The notes under the pieces: model-generated
The model's input: only the letters and a program-made list of their open reading frames with translations
Databases searched by the model: none
What the model was told of the DNA's origin: nothing
In this document: one piece after another, positions 40,637 to 50,459 of the stretch
How positions within the stretch are numbered: the stretch's first letter is position 1
Layout: every line of letters starts with the position of its first letter
Assembly (NCBI RefSeq): GCF_000159995.1
Contig: NZ_GG700643.1
Coordinates: 89,191-153,190 of the forward strand
Origin: Alloprevotella tannerae ATCC 51259
GTDB taxonomy: Bacteria; Bacteroidota; Bacteroidia; Bacteroidales; Bacteroidaceae
Direction: 5' to 3'
DNA length: 64,000 nt
Program-made: the position numbers and the translations under genes

Positions 40637-40766
40637 ATCTGAAATTTTGTCTTAATGTATTGTGGTGGCAAAGATAGCATAAAACTATTTAGAATACATA
40701 AGTTTCTACAGCCTTATTTATTCTAATTAAACATAATGTATATTCTAATAGGTAATATAGAAATAG

Positions 40767-41618
40767 TTAATGAATATGACCTTCCTCCATACGCTCTATA
40801 GTAAGCTGACGCAAATCGTACATTGATCCATTGTATATATTGAAATCAACTTTTCCAGAAATACCTTCAAGTCTTCCACAATCTGTATGTTGCCAAAAAC
40901 GCCATTTTCCCTTGTAGGATAAATTTAGAACATAGTAATGAGCTATCCAATAAGGGTAATCCTCAAATTCTTTTGTATTGAGATAGCGCAATTTAAATTT
41001 ATAATTTGCGTATATGATTGGTTTAACCCCATAATGGTCACCAACAATTTTCAGCCATGTGAGAGCAGCTTTTCTCAATTGTTCATCAGAAAGTCCGCCA
41101 TCTATTTCTATATCTAATACCGGAGGTAAGTCTCCTTCTTCCAAATGTACTTGGTGTAAGAAAAATTCAGCTTGCTCTTTCGCTGATTTATCTGGTAAGA
41201 AAAAATGGTATACACCACGTAAGAATCCATGCTCACGAGCTTGATAGAAATTATCATTGAAATTTTCATCAAGTAGGCTAGTACCTTCAGTACCTTTTAT
41301 GAAGATAAAACTAATCGGTTCTTTCCCCATTGTGGCTTGAGAGAGTTTATCCCAGTTGATATCCCCTTGATGATGAGAAATATCTATACCGCGAATCGAA
41401 TACCCCTCAGGAAACTCTGTCATACCATAAAGCGCCTTCCATCGAAGCGTGAAAGGTGACACTATATATATATAAATAATGTATGCTACGCCTAATACCA
41501 ACAGTGCTCCCAAAATTTGAGATAAGGTGTGCCTTATCCCTTGATGGTGATTTCGCTTTCTAGGTTTCCCTTTTCGGCGTTTAGGCCTGCTGATCTTACG
41601 CTTTTTTTGCGTAGACAT
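40767..41618 (-). CDS. Membrane-anchored GH25 lysozyme-like protein
   Basis: The 283-residue protein has an extremely basic first 28 residues, one transmembrane segment (about residues 32-52) and a GH25 domain from ~residue 75 (GIDISHHQGDINW, PVLDIEID). The Asp and Glu positions match the Chalaropsis-type lysozyme active site. It is predicted to face the periplasm and cut peptidoglycan or another glycan. Confidence 0.9.
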   Translation of the reverse strand: MSTQKKRKISRPKRRKGKPRKRNHHQGIRHTLSQILGALLVLGVAYIIYIYIVSPFTLRWKALYGMTEFPEGYSIRGIDISHHQGDINWDKLSQATMGKEPISFIFIKGTEGTSLLDENFNDNFYQAREHGFLRGVYHFFLPDKSAKEQAEFFLHQVHLEEGDLPPVLDIEIDGGLSDEQLRKAALTWLKIVGDHYGVKPIIYANYKFKLRYLNTKEFEDYPYWIAHYYVLNLSYKGKWRFWQHTDCGRLEGISGKVDFNIYNGSMYDLRQLTIERMEEGHIH

Positions 41619-41649
41619 TGAATTGTGTTTTTCTATGAAAGAAGAAAGA

Positions 41650-41683
41650 GTATCTCTCTGTAGTATTCGATACAGAGAGATAC
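41650..41683 (-). terminator. Terminator of the PPi-phosphofructokinase gene
   Basis: GTATCTCTCTGTA (41650-41662) and TACAGAGAGATAC (41671-41683) form a perfect 13-bp stem. On the minus strand a T-rich CTCTTTCTTCTTTC follows. Confidence 0.8.
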
Positions 41684-41690
41684 TTACATT

Positions 41691-43349
41691 TTATTTCTTA
41701 TGCTCTAATGCTAAAGTCATAGTGCATTGATCGCATACTTCTAATGGTCCAAAATACTGAATTGGTCCGGGGTACACGTATCGCGTATTGACAGCCCAGT
41801 CTTTACGTCGTTCTACTAACTCCTTAAAGGGCTCTCCGTCTAGGAGTACCAGAGCCTTTTTAATAACCGGCTTCATCTGCCCATTACGACGTTCAAGATT
41901 CATCATCTTCGTGATAGGAACTCCACCGGCAACCCACTCATCTGCAGGAGCTGTCGTATTTTTTACAATAGCCATATAGCCGGTTTTCCCATTGGCAACT
42001 AATTGTGCTGCACTTGTTCCTAATGCATAGCAATAGTTGCAGTCAAAATTTGATGGTGTTGCGCATCGACCCTCGTATCCGAAGAAGTGATGTAGAGCAG
42101 CAAACTTACCTTTAAACTTACCTTGTTCTTTCCATTCGTCTAAACGCTTAGCGCACATTTCACTAAGCATTTTTTCCGTCTCGATGAGAGATACTTGCAC
42201 ATTGCCATGCGGATCGCGCCCTAAAGCTAACTGCTTTGCAACCTCCTCGGGAAGGCTTTTCAAAGTCGGGAGGTTTTCTGCAGAAACATGGTTCAAAATC
42301 CAAGCTAACAAATCATCAGACTTCAATCCCTTTGCTTCAGTCTTAGCTAAATCAGAAGAAAGCAAGTCGCTCAGCTCGGCAATCAAACGCTTGAAAGCAG
42401 GAACGAATTCAATCAATCCTTCCGGAATCAAAATTGTGCCATAATAAAGTCCCTCTTCCGAACGTTTAACAACGACTTCACAAATCTGATTTACAACATC
42501 ATCCAATGTCATATTGTTGGCTTCCACCTCTTCACTGATAATGCAAATATTGGGTTGCGTCTGCAACGCACACTCTAAAGCTATGTGGCTAGCTGAGCGG
42601 CCCATAAGCTTAATGAAGTGCCAATATTTACGAGCTGAGTTAGCATCGCGTTGTATATTACCTATCAACTCACTATAAGTTTTACAAGCAGAGTCAAATC
42701 CGAAGCTGGTTTCTATTTGGTCGTTCTTAAGATCCCCATCAATTGTTTTCGGACAGCCAATCACAGACACCCCTGCATTAATTGAGGCATAATATTCCGC
42801 CAACATGCACGCATTAGTGTTTGAATCGTCACCACCAATAATGATTACAGCGTTAAGATTGAGTTGACGAATAATTTCTAAGCCACTATCAAATTGCTCT
42901 TTCGTTTCCAGCTTTGTACGTCCAGAACCGATCATATCAAATCCGCCTGTATTTCGGTATTTATCAATGACTTCTGCCGTAAGTTCTTTATATTTATGGT
43001 CTACTAAACCGCTTGGTCCCATTAAGAAACCATACAGCTTACTTTTAGGATTTTGCTTCTTCAATTCGTCAAATAAGCCGCAAATCACGTTATGGCCGCC
43101 GGGAGCTTGGCCTCCTGACAAAATTATACCAACATTGATCGGTGCATATTCTTTCACCTCCTTTGCAGGAGCGAATTCCACGAGAGGCATACCATAAGTA
43201 TGCGGAAAGAGTCTTTTAATTTCTGCCTGATCGCCTACACTCTCCGTAGGAGCACCCTCAATAATGTCTACATTTCCGCGCAAGCCTTTTGGCAATTTGG
43301 GCTGATAGGACGAACGAGCCTTCTGTAATGCACTAATTTCCATTTTCAA
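41691..43349 (-). CDS. pfp: Diphosphate--fructose-6-phosphate 1-phosphotransferase
   Basis: The 552-residue phosphofructokinase has GGDDSNTNA near residue 174, where the second Asp marks PPi rather than ATP use, and the catalytic PKTIDGD. Length matches the long (plant-beta-like) PPi-PFK group. It phosphorylates fructose-6-P reversibly with pyrophosphate, working opposite or alongside the FBPase at the left edge. A second ATG two codons downstream is an alternative start. Confidence 0.95.
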   Translation of the reverse strand: MKMEISALQKARSSYQPKLPKGLRGNVDIIEGAPTESVGDQAEIKRLFPHTYGMPLVEFAPAKEVKEYAPINVGIILSGGQAPGGHNVICGLFDELKKQNPKSKLYGFLMGPSGLVDHKYKELTAEVIDKYRNTGGFDMIGSGRTKLETKEQFDSGLEIIRQLNLNAVIIIGGDDSNTNACMLAEYYASINAGVSVIGCPKTIDGDLKNDQIETSFGFDSACKTYSELIGNIQRDANSARKYWHFIKLMGRSASHIALECALQTQPNICIISEEVEANNMTLDDVVNQICEVVVKRSEEGLYYGTILIPEGLIEFVPAFKRLIAELSDLLSSDLAKTEAKGLKSDDLLAWILNHVSAENLPTLKSLPEEVAKQLALGRDPHGNVQVSLIETEKMLSEMCAKRLDEWKEQGKFKGKFAALHHFFGYEGRCATPSNFDCNYCYALGTSAAQLVANGKTGYMAIVKNTTAPADEWVAGGVPITKMMNLERRNGQMKPVIKKALVLLDGEPFKELVERRKDWAVNTRYVYPGPIQYFGPLEVCDQCTMTLALEHKK

Positions 43350-43626
43350 ATCAAATAATTAGTTACTGAATACACCAAATTTGAAATCCGCGACACGATC
43401 AAAGAAGAAAAGGTTTTTCTTCATCTATATAGCGGTTCCTATTTCATCAGCGAAATTACATATTTGCTTAAGATAGGCCAAAGAAAATAACAACTTTGTT
43501 TGAGATAATCAACTAAAAGTTCCCAAAGCGCATATAGACTTTACAAACATATGCAATAAGGATAAAACAATTTTAAAGATTGGCGATAATTCCCCCTTTT
43601 AAGTTGTGTATTAGACTTATTGGCTT

Positions 43627-43709
43627 TATCTTTGCAATGTTTTTCATGGTATTAGATTTAAGGTTAGCAAGAGGTTGGTTGTCGTGAGACAATCAACCTT
43701 TACTTTTTA
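43627..43709 (+). ncRNA. Candidate small RNA, copy 1 (promoter, conserved block, GTGA-loop hairpin)
   Basis: TATCTTTG (43627-43634) is a good -7 box. A 27-nt block starting TTTTCATGGTATTAGATT (43641-43667) is repeated exactly in copy 2. Then GGTTGGTTGTC (43673-43683) pairs with GACAATCAACC (43688-43698) around a GTGA tetraloop, followed by tttactttttat as a terminator-like tail. There is no open frame. I cannot assign a known RNA family. Confidence 0.5.
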
Positions 43710-43845
43710 TACCACCGAAGTCAACAAACCCAAGTAGCATAATCTTTCGCAATTTATGGTTTGCAATTTAACAACTAAAAACATAAACAATTTTAAACAC
43801 TTAGAGAAAGATGCCGAATTACTTGCGAAACAATTTCTTTACCCT

Positions 43846-43921
43846 TAACTTCGCATCGTTTTCATGGTATTAGATTTAAGGTTAGTAAAGATTGGTTGTC
43901 GTGAGACACTCAATCTTTTTA
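43846..43921 (+). ncRNA. Candidate small RNA, copy 2
   Basis: TAACTTCG (43846-43853) is a weaker -7 box. The same 27-nt block is at 43859-43885. GATTGGTTGTC (43890-43900) pairs with GACACTCAATC (43905-43915), with one mismatch and the same GTGA loop, then T5. Paired sequence changes at the stem base (GGTTG/CAACC to GATTG/CAATC) preserve the fold, which argues for a structured RNA. Confidence 0.5.
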
Positions 43922-44097
43922 TGTTATATAGCTGAAACATTTTAAAGGATAGATAAGGTGAATCTATTGAGATTCTATTGGGTGACGAATTGTTTTATTA
44001 ATTTTTCTCATACCCTCTTTCCATATCAATCCCCCACCACTCTATTTTAAAAAGTTTCTATTTCAACGTTTGTAGATATCGAAAAAGGTTTTGCACG

Positions 44098-44181
44098 CTC
44101 CACTCGTGAAGGCAAATTTCTCCCATCACGAAAGTACGTTTATTCGCTTGCGGTGATACAATTGTACCACTGTGAAGGTAC
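44098..44181. repeat. Palindrome array F (4 units, 22-bp period)
   Basis: Units lie at 44098-44115, 44120-44137, 44142-44159 and 44164-44181 with spacers attt, gttt and aatt. The first three are degenerate; the last is GTACCACTGTGAAGGTAC. It is in the same long gap (43350-44412) as the two candidate small RNAs. Confidence 0.8.
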
Positions 44182-44332
44182 AAACTTGAAACGGCAGTTA
44201 GGCAAATTTACAACAAGGTTTTACCAATAAAATTCAGATACTTATTCCCATGGCACCAAGAGCGTGATCGCTTGACGTTAAGCCCTTGCGGCTTCAATAT
44301 CATTACTAATTTTGCAAAAGCTGTTCATTCGC

Positions 44333-44372
44333 ATAAAAAAGCCTTACTGTAGTAGCAATCACAGTAAGGCTT
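44333..44372 (-). terminator. Terminator downstream of the ruvC-linked hypothetical gene
   Basis: AAGCCTTACTGT (44339-44350) and ACAGTAAGGCTT (44361-44372) form a perfect 12-bp stem. Read on the minus strand it ends in a run of T residues, 41 bp after the gene at 44413. Confidence 0.87.
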
Positions 44373-44412
44373 ATCTGTGGCAATATAAATATACAGAAAG
44401 TCATAATGACAA

Positions 44413-44919
44413 CTACTTTGCCGATTTTGACTTTAATTTCTCTTGCACCTCCTCATAAGCTTTTTCCCAATCAGTATTTAGCGGGAAAGGTATTAGGTTT
44501 TCGCCGGTTGATATGCTATCTTCAGCTGTCGCCTCCTCTACTATCTTAAATTGAGGATGAGCGTTTGCTGCTTTGAAAAATAACATTATGCACCTCTTTT
44601 GCTTATCTTCTTTCAAGCCTTTTACCTTCATCAATTCATTGAAGAAAAGCGTAATAAACTCCGACAGATAATAAGCCTTTGTATTTAAGAAGTTAGTGGT
44701 CACTTCAGGCATAGTATCGAAAGCTTTCTGCTTCATATAGTTTAATGCCGTTATTTTAAATTGCGCAATTTGAGTTTGCGCAAAACTACTTGTTGGCATC
44801 TCAACAGCATGTTGTGCATTTTGCATTACCATTTTATACACCTCTTGTGCAGTAGCTTTTTGTCCTGAAAAAAGTAGCAGAGTACAAGTGATAATACATA
44901 AAAAAGTTGTTCGTTTCAT
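44413..44919 (-). CDS. Hypothetical secreted protein cotranscribed with ruvC
   Basis: The 168-residue protein has a clear signal peptide (hydrophobic LCIITCTLLLFSG, cleavage after ATA) followed by a soluble helical domain with no motif I recognise. Its ATG overlaps the ruvC stop by 4 bp, so translation is probably coupled. It is likely periplasmic. No function can be assigned. Confidence 0.75.
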   Translation of the reverse strand: MKRTTFLCIITCTLLLFSGQKATAQEVYKMVMQNAQHAVEMPTSSFAQTQIAQFKITALNYMKQKAFDTMPEVTTNFLNTKAYYLSEFITLFFNELMKVKGLKEDKQKRCIMLFFKAANAHPQFKIVEEATAEDSISTGENLIPFPLNTDWEKAYEEVQEKLKSKSAK

Positions 44920-45545
44920 TCCTTCAATGTTTTTTTAGTTTGGCAGTTATCAATCTTTAATCGTGATTTATTGGGTAATACGGCCACTCTATTTTGATTT
45001 TGTTTTACAAAAGCAGCCCACGAATGAGGCACGCCAAGCGTTTTTTCTTCGCGACCATCTTGCAAATAATGACAATAGGCCGCAGCTAAAGCATCCGTGG
45101 CATCCATATAAGAAAGCATTTGTTCCTCTTTTAAACTCAAGATACGTTTTAAAAAGTCAGCCACTTGCTCTTTGCTAGCCTGTCCATTTCCCGTTATAGC
45201 CATCTTAATTTTTAACGGGGCATATTCGTGAATAGGTATATCTCGGCTTATTGCGGCTGCAATTGCCACGCCCTGTGCCCTACCCAATTTCAGCATACTT
45301 TGTATGTTTTTGCCAAAAAATGGAGCTTCGATAGCCAATTCATCAGGATGAAATGAGTCAATAATGCCTATTATACGCTCATGTATGCGTCCAAGCTTAA
45401 GATATACATCTTTGACTTTTCGCAAATCAATCACTCCCATTGCTTCCATTTCGACTTTGTTGTTGCGAATATGAAGCACGCCATATCCAAGAAGGTTCGT
45501 TCCTGGATCTATTCCCAATATAACTTTGTCGATTGTTTTCCTCAT
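44916..45545 (-). CDS. ruvC: Holliday junction resolvase RuvC
   Basis: From ATG 45545 the protein is 209 residues. It has LGIDPGTNLLGYG with the first catalytic Asp, LAIEAPFFGKN with the Glu, and the C-terminal DATDALAAAYCH with the last acidic residues. It cuts four-way junctions with RuvAB. A start at 45623 would add 26 residues unlike the family, so I chose the internal ATG. The gene is divergent from the DUF1573 gene. Confidence 0.94.
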   Translation of the reverse strand: MRKTIDKVILGIDPGTNLLGYGVLHIRNNKVEMEAMGVIDLRKVKDVYLKLGRIHERIIGIIDSFHPDELAIEAPFFGKNIQSMLKLGRAQGVAIAAAISRDIPIHEYAPLKIKMAITGNGQASKEQVADFLKRILSLKEEQMLSYMDATDALAAAYCHYLQDGREEKTLGVPHSWAAFVKQNQNRVAVLPNKSRLKIDNCQTKKTLKE

Positions 45546-45706
45546 CCTTTGTAGAAGTACTAAAGCAAACGGGTAGCGGCTATTAATCGTTGCAAAAATA
45601 CGGATAACGGCTTGATAGCCCATTTTTTTTCTGTGAAAGATTACTATTAAGCAAAATAATCCTATTTTTGCAGAATAAGAAACCCCAACTAAATATAGAA
45701 AAGGTT

Positions 45707-46093
45707 ATGAAAAGATTTTTACTCATAGCAGGTCTTCTTCTAGGAGCAATATGCCAAACGCTACAAGCACAAGCTGTGATTCAGTTTGAAAAGACATCTC
45801 ACGATTTTGGTACATTCTCAAGTGACCAACCGCAAAAGTGCGAATTTCTGTTTACCAATACCGGCGATAAGCCTTTGGTGATTCAGCAGGCATTCTCCTC
45901 TTGTGGTTGCACTGTAGCCAGCTTTACGCGTACACCGATCAATCCGGGCGAAAAGGGGAAAGTCACAATAAGCTATAATGGCAAGAACTTATTCCCAGGC
46001 CATTTTAAGAAGCCGGTCACGATCAGTTCGAATGCGAAAAATAATATAGTGCGCGTCTATATAGAAGGAGATATGGTCTCAAATAAAAAGTAA
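45707..46093 (+). CDS. DUF1573 secreted protein
   Basis: The 128-residue protein from ATG 45707 has a signal peptide (LLIAGLLLGAICQ) and one Ig-like DUF1573 domain with the family's FSSCGCTVASF motif. DUF1573 proteins are abundant periplasmic or surface proteins in Bacteroidetes with no settled function. TATTTTTG at 45663-45670 is the likely -7 box. It is followed 5 bp later by manC. Confidence 0.88.
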   Translation: MKRFLLIAGLLLGAICQTLQAQAVIQFEKTSHDFGTFSSDQPQKCEFLFTNTGDKPLVIQQAFSSCGCTVASFTRTPINPGEKGKVTISYNGKNLFPGHFKKPVTISSNAKNNIVRVYIEGDMVSNKK

Positions 46094-46098
46094 TCGTT

Positions 46099-47154
46099 AT
46101 GCCGGATAATCATCTTGTCATAATGGCTGGCGGCATTGGTAGTCGTTTCTGGCCACTTAGTAGTAGTAAACTACCTAAACAGTTTATAGATGTTTTAGGT
46201 TGCGGACTGACACTTATACAGTTAACAGCCAAAAGATTTGAAGGAATTGTACCGGCCAAGAATATTTGGGTGGTCACTTCAGCCGATTATCGCGATTTGG
46301 TCTATGAGCAATTGCCGGATATACCTAAAGAGAATGTTCTCTTGGAACCTGTTAGAAGAAATACAGCTCCCTGCATTTGTTACGCAAGCTGGAAGATTAA
46401 GAAACAGAGCCCTCGGGCGAACATCATCGTTACGCCGAGTGATCATATCATAACTGACGTTCCGGATTTTAGGAATGTGATTGAAGGCGGATTGAAGTTT
46501 GCTTCAGAAACGGATGCTATTGTTACCATAGGTATTCGCCCCACTCATCCGGAAACAGGATATGGCTATATCAAAGCTGATCTGACGGCAGCATCGCCTC
46601 GAATGAAGAATATCTTTCGTGTAGATATGTTTAAAGAGAAGCCAACTTTAGAGGTTGCCAAAGAGTATCTACGGCGTAATGTTTATTTCTGGAACTCAGG
46701 TATCTTTATATGGAGCGTCAGTACAATCGTTAATGCTTTCCGAATCTGGGACCCTGAGATTTCAGAATTGTTTGAATCTCGCTTGCCTTACTATGGTACG
46801 GATCAGGAACAAGAAAAAATAAACGAGGCTTATGAGAAATGTCCATCTATCTCAGTCGATTATGCTATACTTGAGCGTTCTGAAGATGTATATGTATACC
46901 CAGCATCCTTTGGTTGGAGCGACTTAGGCTCGTGGGGCTCGTTGCGTAATCATATATCGCAAGATAAATATGGCAATGCTTCTATCGGAGAGCAAATTAA
47001 CTTGTATGACAGTTTTAATTGCATTGTTCACACAGAGAATCTGAAAAAGGTAGTTGTACAGGGATTAGATGGGTATATAGTAGCGGAAAAAGAAGGAACG
47101 CTTCTTATCTGCAAATTATCGGAAGAGCAGCGTATCAAACTTTTCCATGATTGA
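46099..47154 (+). CDS. manC: Mannose-1-phosphate guanylyltransferase
   Basis: The 351-residue nucleotidyltransferase has the GGIGSRFWPLSSSKLPKQF pyrophosphorylase signature at the N terminus, VTPSDH and FWNSGIFIW. It makes GDP-mannose from GTP and mannose-1-P for surface glycans. It lacks the C-terminal isomerase domain of bifunctional ManC proteins. Its end overlaps mutY by 8 bp. Confidence 0.94.
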   Translation: MPDNHLVIMAGGIGSRFWPLSSSKLPKQFIDVLGCGLTLIQLTAKRFEGIVPAKNIWVVTSADYRDLVYEQLPDIPKENVLLEPVRRNTAPCICYASWKIKKQSPRANIIVTPSDHIITDVPDFRNVIEGGLKFASETDAIVTIGIRPTHPETGYGYIKADLTAASPRMKNIFRVDMFKEKPTLEVAKEYLRRNVYFWNSGIFIWSVSTIVNAFRIWDPEISELFESRLPYYGTDQEQEKINEAYEKCPSISVDYAILERSEDVYVYPASFGWSDLGSWGSLRNHISQDKYGNASIGEQINLYDSFNCIVHTENLKKVVVQGLDGYIVAEKEGTLLICKLSEEQRIKLFHD

Positions 47155-48217
47155 TACGTTTGAAGCATCAAGCCTTCAAGAGGCTCATTATTTTGCAGAA
47201 CAAATAGAAGAATGGTATCTCAATAATAAGCGAGAACTACCTTGGCGCGATATAAAAGATCCATATCGCATATGGATTTCTGAAATCATCTTACAACAAA
47301 CAAGGGTTGTTCAAGGATATGACTACTATCTCCGGTTCATAGATCGCTTTCCTTCTGTAGAAGATTTGGCTAAAGCCGATGAAGATGAGGTGCTAAAACT
47401 GTGGCAAGGTTTGGGCTATTACTCTCGTGCACGAAATTTGTATAGTGCTGCAAAATCAATAGTAGAAAGAGGAGAATTTCCAACCAACTATAAGGATATA
47501 AGGATGTTAAAAGGAGTTGGCGATTATACAGCTGCGGCCATAGCGTCGTTTGCTTATAATCTGCCTTATGCCGTAGTTGATGGAAACGTGTATAGAGTGC
47601 TTGCAAGATACTGGGGAATAACAACGCCTATTGATACAACTGAAGGAAAAAAGTTATTTGCCGCACTGGCACAAAACCTTTTAGATAAAAAAAATCCTGC
47701 ACAATACAATCAAGCTCTGATGGACTTTGGTGCGTTGCAGTGTGTCCCCAATAACCCAAATTGTAATGAATGTCCTCTACAAGCGAACTGTATTGCGTTT
47801 TTAGAAACCTCAGTTTCATCGTTACCTATCAAGGCAAAAAAAACAGCGATTCGAACCCGTTTTTTAGTTTATCTTTATATCAGATACAAAGATCGTATCC
47901 TATTGCATCGTCGAGAGAGAGGAGATATATGGCAAGGGCTTTATGAGCCATTACTTATAGAATTTTCTGAGCATGCTGAATTGCCTTCTATTATTCAAAA
48001 GGCGAACCTTCCCAAACAAGCAGCATTTAGATTAGCAGTAAAGGAGATAAAACATGTACTAACACATCAAGTTTTAATTGTAGATTGTTATGAGGTGGAT
48101 CTCACTAAATTTACAACTATTGAAAAGTATAGTTTTATTCCAGAAAAAGAAAGAGCAAACTATCCAGCGTCCAGATTAGTAGAGCAATTATATGAAGCCA
48201 TAGACAACTTAAAATAA
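47147..48217 (+). CDS. mutY: A/G-specific adenine glycosylase
   Basis: The 356-residue protein has the catalytic Glu in SEIILQQTRV, the helix-hairpin-helix LKGVGDYTAAAIASFA and the catalytic Asp in VDGNVYRVLARY. The 4Fe-4S motif is C-x6-C-x2-C-x5-C in CVPNNPNCNECPLQANC. A C-terminal NUDIX-like domain recognises 8-oxoG. It removes A mispaired with 8-oxoG. Cotranscribed with manC. Confidence 0.95.
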   Translation: MIDTFEASSLQEAHYFAEQIEEWYLNNKRELPWRDIKDPYRIWISEIILQQTRVVQGYDYYLRFIDRFPSVEDLAKADEDEVLKLWQGLGYYSRARNLYSAAKSIVERGEFPTNYKDIRMLKGVGDYTAAAIASFAYNLPYAVVDGNVYRVLARYWGITTPIDTTEGKKLFAALAQNLLDKKNPAQYNQALMDFGALQCVPNNPNCNECPLQANCIAFLETSVSSLPIKAKKTAIRTRFLVYLYIRYKDRILLHRRERGDIWQGLYEPLLIEFSEHAELPSIIQKANLPKQAAFRLAVKEIKHVLTHQVLIVDCYEVDLTKFTTIEKYSFIPEKERANYPASRLVEQLYEAIDNLK

Positions 48218-48327
48218 ATGTCTCTTTCCTACCTTTTAAAAGTATTCTCACTGTTGAGAAAACAGCAAGACCTACAGATTAATTCAATAAAAGTCATTAA
48301 CTTCGCAATCCAAAAATAAAGATTTTC

Positions 48328-49749
48328 ATGGCAAGAAAAAGGAAGCCTCTACCCTTGTTAGAAAACATACAGATTGAAGGTATCGCAGCCGAAGGAAAGG
48401 CTATAGCTCGAGTAGATAATAAGGTTATTTTTATTCCTTATGCGGTACCGGGCGACATTGTTGATCTACAAGTTACACGTAAGAAATCGCATTACGCAGA
48501 AGCAACTATTGCAAGCATTATTCAGCCTTCCCCAATGCGCATACAGCCATTTTGTAAACATTTCGGCGTTTGCGGTGGCTGTAAATGGCAGTGTCTTCCT
48601 TATGAAGAACAACTCAAAGCGAAGCAACAGCAGGTAGAAGATGCCTTAGCAAGAATAGGGAAAGTCTCCTTTCCTAATATTTCTCCAATTATAGGAAGCA
48701 AAAAAACTAAAGCCTATCGAAACAAATTAGAGTTTGGCTTCTCAAATAAAAAGTGGCTCACTAAAGAGGAAATAGAGAGCAGAGTTGTCTTTCCAGATAT
48801 GAATGCCGTAGGCTTCCATATCCCAGGGGCGTTTGATAAGATCTTAGATTTAAAAGAATGTTTCCTAATGGATGACTTTAACAATAGAATTAGAAATGGT
48901 CTGCGCAGTTATATTATTGAAAAAGGATATTCCTTTTTTGACCTAAGAAATCAGACGGGACTGCTCCGTAATATGATGTTGCGAAAAACTTCAACCGGAG
49001 AGATTATGGTGCTTCTTCAATTTAGTATTAGGGAGGCTCAAGAGGAAAAAGAAGCTCAGGATGTTCTACAATGGATAAAAACAACCTTTCCTGAAATAAC
49101 CTCACTGTTGTATGTCAATAACACTAAATGCAACGATACAATTTCTGATTTAGACATACATACATACAGCGGGACTGATTGCATATATGAGCAAATGGAA
49201 GATCTTCAATTTAAGATTGGTCCTAAGAGTTTTTATCAGACAAACTCTGAACAAGCATTTACCTTGTACAAGGTAGTACGTGAGTTTGCCAATCTCTCTG
49301 GCAATGAATACGTGTACGATCTTTATACTGGTACTGGGACCATTGCCAACTTTATTGCAGGAAAAGCCAAAAGAGTTATAGGTATTGAATATGTTCCAGA
49401 AGCGATAAAAGACGCAAAAGAAAATGCAGTACTAAACAATCTTGACAATATTCAGTTCTTTGCCGGAGATATGAAGGATATTCTTACTGATGATTTCGTG
49501 GCATTATATGGGCGTCCAGATGTTATAATCACAGATCCTCCACGAGCAGGTATGCATAATGACGTTATATCTACTATACTTTTTGCTGCCCCGAAGCGTA
49601 TTGTATACGTTAGCTGTAATCCTGCAACACAAGCTCGCGATGTATCACTTCTTTCTACAGACTATCATATTACCAAAGTACAGCCTGTAGATATGTTTCC
49701 GCAAACTCATCATGTGGAAAATGTTCTATTGATGGAAAGAAACAATTAA
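48328..49749 (+). CDS. rlmD: 23S rRNA (uracil-C5)-methyltransferase, RlmD/RumA type
   Basis: The 473-residue protein has an N-terminal TRAM domain. The 4Fe-4S site CKHFGVCGGCKWQC is near residue 72, the SAM site is DLYTGTGTIANF, and the motifs TDPPRAGMH and YVSCNP hold the catalytic Cys. It methylates uridine in 23S rRNA (or possibly tRNA, as TrmA-like relatives do). It stands 110 bp after mutY. Confidence 0.92.
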   Translation: MARKRKPLPLLENIQIEGIAAEGKAIARVDNKVIFIPYAVPGDIVDLQVTRKKSHYAEATIASIIQPSPMRIQPFCKHFGVCGGCKWQCLPYEEQLKAKQQQVEDALARIGKVSFPNISPIIGSKKTKAYRNKLEFGFSNKKWLTKEEIESRVVFPDMNAVGFHIPGAFDKILDLKECFLMDDFNNRIRNGLRSYIIEKGYSFFDLRNQTGLLRNMMLRKTSTGEIMVLLQFSIREAQEEKEAQDVLQWIKTTFPEITSLLYVNNTKCNDTISDLDIHTYSGTDCIYEQMEDLQFKIGPKSFYQTNSEQAFTLYKVVREFANLSGNEYVYDLYTGTGTIANFIAGKAKRVIGIEYVPEAIKDAKENAVLNNLDNIQFFAGDMKDILTDDFVALYGRPDVIITDPPRAGMHNDVISTILFAAPKRIVYVSCNPATQARDVSLLSTDYHITKVQPVDMFPQTHHVENVLLMERNN

Positions 49750-49768
49750 TTTATTCCGTACAGTCATA

Positions 49769-50449
49769 ATGTCTGCACTGAGAAAGCACAACCCACGGAT
49801 AGAGTCAAGACTCACGACTTTTCTCCAAGCAAATGACGCAATAGGGTTATATAATTATCTACTGCAACTAAGCAATGCTGAATTTAGAACGGCAGGTTTT
49901 TTGTTAGGAGATAAGTTGTTGTCGTCTTTGTCGCGAGAATCTTATTGGCATTGCTTCATAACAATCGTTCCCAAAAACTCAAAAGCATTCTTGGGCACAT
50001 TCCTCAAGGCGATACCAAATCATTTTGCACTTGAGCTAAAGGAAATAAAAGAATATGCTCAAGTCGCAAGCCCCATTGACAAAAATAAACTCCTTGCAAC
50101 CCTTCTTCCTACCCTATCAGATCCGCAAGAAATAGAATGGATTCTTAATCTCTATTATGATGAAGATAGTCGCAAGCGAGTCAAACTTCTTTTAAATTTC
50201 AATACACTACCCATATACTATTGTATTTTCCAATCGTTACGCAAAATGGATCATCAGATTCAAGCTCTGAGGGAATATTCAATTTTACTAATGCGTAAAG
50301 GAGATCATCTGAGTTTTAATTTAGCTGGTATCATTCAGAGTTATTTTGGGTTAAATGCGCTTCCTGGCACATTTTCGCTGCGACTTGAAACATACGAGCT
50401 GAATAGATTGGAAACTTACGAAGGATTCCAGAAAATCATTACAACTTAA
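49769..50449 (+). CDS. Hypothetical 226-residue protein
   Basis: This soluble, mostly helical protein shows no signal peptide, membrane segment or catalytic motif I recognise. It lies 19 bp after rlmD and 10 bp before the DUF5117 protease gene, so it is probably cotranscribed. Codon use matches the neighbours. Function unknown. Confidence 0.72.
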   Translation: MSALRKHNPRIESRLTTFLQANDAIGLYNYLLQLSNAEFRTAGFLLGDKLLSSLSRESYWHCFITIVPKNSKAFLGTFLKAIPNHFALELKEIKEYAQVASPIDKNKLLATLLPTLSDPQEIEWILNLYYDEDSRKRVKLLLNFNTLPIYYCIFQSLRKMDHQIQALREYSILLMRKGDHLSFNLAGIIQSYFGLNALPGTFSLRLETYELNRLETYEGFQKIITT

Positions 50450-50459
50450 TAACTCAACT

